Of a stretch of DNA of 27,264 bases, positions 25,102-27,264 are shown one piece after another. Position 1 is the stretch's first letter. Every line of letters begins with the position of its first letter. The position numbers and the translations under genes are program-made. A model generated the notes under the pieces. The model did not search any database. It was not told the DNA's origin and saw nothing but the letters and a program-made list of their open reading frames with translations. The stretch is from NCBI GenBank assembly GCA_013372875.1, contig JABXIW010000026.1, positions 1-27,264 of the forward strand, written 5' to 3'. Origin of the DNA: Gammaproteobacteria bacterium. GTDB taxonomy: Bacteria; Pseudomonadota; Gammaproteobacteria; Enterobacterales; Kangiellaceae.

Positions 25102-26994
25102 TTACTGAATTTCACTTTTTTCTCTAAGCTCACCCACTAAACTGTTGAAATCATTACGCGAGTTAATATTCGCCAGCAGGGATTTCAACTGCTGCTTTTT
25201 GGCAGCATCCAAAAGGCTCGCATCTGGGTAATTAACTTTTCTCAATTCCATCACTGCCACATCGCCAGAAAATAAATTTTCAACTGCAATTATTGGCTTA
25301 TCCGTTGGTGCAACTTGTTTGAACAACACCGAGGCCAACTCAGGATTTAAACTGGCATCTCTTGAACCAAAGTTATTGCTTTCAATCCAAGTAAGTTCTT
25401 TATCAGCCAATAATGTATCAACCGACTCGCCAGCTTCTAACGCAGTCTTAATCGACTCAGCAAACTCTTTAGTTTTACTAGTGATTTTTTCTTGGGTCAA
25501 AGCACTCACAATTTGCGCCTCAACTTCGGCCATAGGCTTAATGCCTGCAGCTTGATGATCTTTAACCACAATATAAGCAAGAGACTGCTCGCCCATATTA
25601 ATTTCGTCTGAAATTTCTTTGGATTGAATGTTACGCTCACTAAAAGCCTGCTCAATTAATGCAGGGTGGCTTAGATCCGCAGGCGCAACATTCGCTGCAA
25701 ATAAACCTGACTCTTGCAAAGGCAACTCAGCGGTTTTGGCTAAATCTTCAATCGATTCAGTGCTAAATAAAGCATCATCCAACAAGGCTTTTTTATTAAA
25801 GAACTCAGTGCCTGCTTTGACTTCAGCAATGCGCTGCTTAATCTCTTCCGATACTTCCGCTAAATCGCGTGACTCACCCGCTTTACGCTCAAGCAATTTA
25901 ATGATGTGAAAACCAAAGTCGGTTTCTACTAGATCAGATACTTGACCAACTTCAGTTAACTCCAATGCAGCAGCCTCAAACTCAGGAACCCAGCCAGAAT
26001 TGCCTTCTTCTGCTTGAGTTTCCGGTAAAGCACCACCTTCGGCTGCACTGAATGTATCACTTGAGTGCTCTTTTGCTAACTCAGCAAAATCCGCTCCCTG
26101 CTCAAGTTGCGCTAACAATTCTGTAGCCTTAGCTTGAGCATCCGATTGATCATTAGCAATCAAAATATGCGCCACTTGAATATTATCAGGAGACACAAAC
26201 TCAGCTTTATTGGCATCATCATTATAAAATTCAGCAACCTCTTCATCAGTAATGGTCACCTTAATAGCATCCGCTAGAGAATCTTTTGAAACCAAGATAT
26301 ACTGCAAATTAACCTGCTCAGGCTGCTCATAGCTCAGTTTGTTTTCATCATAGTAGGCTTGTTTTTCTTCATCGGAAACGCTAACGCCATCCGCAAACTT
26401 AGCTTTTGGCACTGTTAAAACACGCCCATCGCGAGTTTGTTCTTGAATACGATAAAAGGCTTCGATTTCTTTATCAGTCACAAAACTGGTTTCAGAAATA
26501 CCTTTGTTGAATTGATCACGAACGATCTGATTTTTAGCAATAGCATATAAACGAGCATCACTGATACCGTTTTGCGCCATAATGGTCTTTGCCGTTGCAG
26601 GATCATACTCGCCACCTAATTGGAATTCAGGCATGCTATGAATTTGCTTAACTACTTGCTCTTTAGATGCCGTTAAACCAGCGTTATCAATACTATTGCT
26701 GTAAACCCGATCATTGATCAATTGGTTACGAACTTGCTCACGCAATAAAGCTTTACTCGCTTCAGTAGGATACTGCTGATCAAAATTTGGATTTGAGCGG
26801 CGCTGATTATTAATCACATTGTCAATCTCAGCGGCGGTAATGCTCACGCCATCCACATTTGCAACCTGCTCATTACCTGGCGCAATAATATTTGCACCGA
26901 AATAACCCGCAAACACAAAGAAAATGATGATGATCGCCAGCACCACTTTCATCGCTGGACCTTCCATCTTCTGCTGTATTCTTTCTAGCATCAT
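25102..26994 (-). CDS. ppiD: Periplasmic folding chaperone PpiD (SurA/parvulin family)
   Basis: Inner-membrane-anchored periplasmic chaperone that assists newly translocated proteins near the Sec translocon. Length 630 aa from the ATG at 26994 (E. coli 623). The longer frame to 27060 adds residues without a family match, while AGG lies 9 nt before 26994. A short cytoplasmic N-terminus LERIQQKMEGP is followed by one TM helix at about 17-36. The SurA_N-like chaperone domain (about 45-200) contains LREQVRNQLINDRVYSNS and MPEFQLGGEYD. A parvulin-like domain at about 270-370 runs from VAHILI through ADFAELAKEHSSD to VETDFGFHIIKLLERK. Between GG and VPEF it carries an acidic, Gln/Glu-rich stretch where active parvulins have a shorter glycine-rich segment. 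In E. coli this domain is catalytically weak or inactive. Confidence 0.93.
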   Translation of the reverse strand: MMLERIQQKMEGPAMKVVLAIIIIFFVFAGYFGANIIAPGNEQVANVDGVSITAAEIDNVINNQRRSNPNFDQQYPTEASKALLREQVRNQLINDRVYSNSIDNAGLTASKEQVVKQIHSMPEFQLGGEYDPATAKTIMAQNGISDARLYAIAKNQIVRDQFNKGISETSFVTDKEIEAFYRIQEQTRDGRVLTVPKAKFADGVSVSDEEKQAYYDENKLSYEQPEQVNLQYILVSKDSLADAIKVTITDEEVAEFYNDDANKAEFVSPDNIQVAHILIANDQSDAQAKATELLAQLEQGADFAELAKEHSSDTFSAAEGGALPETQAEEGNSGWVPEFEAAALELTEVGQVSDLVETDFGFHIIKLLERKAGESRDLAEVSEEIKQRIAEVKAGTEFFNKKALLDDALFSTESIEDLAKTAELPLQESGLFAANVAPADLSHPALIEQAFSERNIQSKEISDEINMGEQSLAYIVVKDHQAAGIKPMAEVEAQIVSALTQEKITSKTKEFAESIKTALEAGESVDTLLADKELTWIESNNFGSRDASLNPELASVLFKQVAPTDKPIIAVENLFSGDVAVMELRKVNYPDASLLDAAKKQQLKSLLANINSRNDFNSLVGELREKSEIQ

Positions 26995-27032
26995 AGCTAA
27001 GTACCTACTAAATTTATTCGAATAATAATCGC

Positions 27033-27060
27033 AAGATAAGCTCTTGCTTAACAATTTCAA
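27033..27060 (-). promoter_or_regulatory. Possible ppiD promoter overlapping a small dyad
   Basis: Minus strand -35 TTGAAA (27060-27055) and -10 TATCTT (27038-27033) with a 16-nt spacer, about 40 nt before the ppiD ATG. The -10 overlaps a perfect inverted repeat GCAAGA / TCTTGC with a 5-nt loop (27031-27047), which could be an operator. Weak to moderate match. Confidence 0.35.
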
Positions 27061-27069
27061 CTAATCTCA

Positions 27070-27195
27070 CTAGCAGCTTACGAAAAGTGTTAGTACGCGG
27101 CAAAATTGGCTGAAATTTTACGGAGTTTACTCTAGTAAATGACTAAAATTAAAGCCAATTTTAACAAAGTAATAACACTTTGCAGTAGCTGATAG
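27070..27195. repeat. 126-bp near-perfect palindrome between ppiD and tRNA-Asp
   Basis: The two halves are complementary over about 62 nt each with roughly three quarters identity and one single-base gap, centred at 27132-27133. Perfect blocks include AAAGTGTTA / TAACACTTT, AAAATTGGCT / AGCCAATTTT and the innermost TTTACT / AGTAAA around CT. It has no coding capacity. It has the look of a miniature inverted-repeat (MITE- or REP-like) element, but no clear target-site duplication is visible. Its right end touches the T-tract of the tRNA terminator. Confidence 0.8.
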
Positions 27196-27220
27196 AAAAA
27201 ACGCGCCCTGAGGCGCGTTT
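27195..27220 (-). terminator. Rho-independent terminator of the tRNA-Asp transcript
   Basis: On the minus strand: stem AAACGCGCC / GGCGCGTTT, loop TCAG, followed by TTTTTT. It lies 9 nt downstream of the encoded CCA end of the tRNA and should end that transcript. Confidence 0.9.
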
Positions 27221-27228
27221 AAAGATAA

Positions 27229-27264
27229 TGGCGGAGCGGACGGGACTCGAACCCGCGACCCCCG
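27229..27264 (-). tRNA. tRNA-Asp(GTC), 3' part only; 5' part outside window
   Basis: The minus strand gives the last 36 nt of a tRNA: three bases of the anticodon stem (CGG), a 5-nt variable loop GGGTC, T-stem GCGGG / CCCGT, T-loop TTCGAGT, acceptor 3' strand CCGCTCC, discriminator G and encoded CCA. This matches E. coli tRNA-Asp nearly base for base in this part, including discriminator G73, an aspartate identity element. The anticodon is outside the window, so the isotype rests on that similarity. Confidence 0.82.

Overview
The window is bacterial chromosome, most likely from a marine gammaproteobacterium. The evidence is an NhaB antiporter, a Vibrio-style TonB2 locus, sapABCDF, the mltD-gloB-yafS-rnhA-dnaQ neighbourhood, ycjX-ycjF and a tRNA-Asp with an encoded CCA end. 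Moderate G+C and gene content would fit Kangiella or relatives, but that genus-level guess is inference. No phage, insertion sequence, transposase or CRISPR array was seen.

Layout from the left. The 3' part of nhaB (1-1523) ends at a strong terminator. It is followed by a small secreted-protein gene that looks split by one in-frame amber codon (1588-2253). Next is the housekeeping block: dnaQ, rnhA and a YafS-like methyltransferase on the minus strand, divergent from gloB and mltD on the plus strand (2256-6445). A bidirectional terminator at 6455-6482 separates mltD from a long minus-strand gene stack.

That stack is transcribed right to left from about 17.9 kb to 6.5 kb. It begins with a TonB2-type energy-transduction locus: DUF3450 protein, TtpC-like ExbB, ExbB, ExbD, TonB and a TPR protein, behind a good sigma70-type promoter and a leader of about 140 nt. 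A 544-residue secreted protein that I cannot assign follows, behind a hairpin that could be both an attenuator and a Shine-Dalgarno lock. Then come ycjX, ycjF and a NatA/NatB-type ABC exporter, with overlapping or abutting reading frames. An outer-membrane beta-barrel candidate (18047-19210, minus) lies just upstream of the TonB2 locus.

A gene-free stretch of about 390 bp with several dyads (19211-19597) separates it from the complete sapABCDF peptide/polyamine-type ABC transporter operon on the plus strand (19598-25026). A bidirectional terminator divides sapF from ppiD, the minus-strand periplasmic chaperone gene. At the right edge a 126-bp near-perfect palindrome lies between ppiD and the 3' end of a tRNA-Asp gene.

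How the genes work together: most act on the cell envelope. TonB2 energises outer-membrane uptake, Sap imports or exports peptides and amines, PpiD helps periplasmic folding, MltD trims peptidoglycan, NatAB exports across the inner membrane, and YcjXF belongs to an envelope-stress family. The most promising unexplained items are the 544-residue protein attached to the TonB2 locus, its leader hairpin, the ycjXF-natAB coupling, and the long palindrome by the tRNA.
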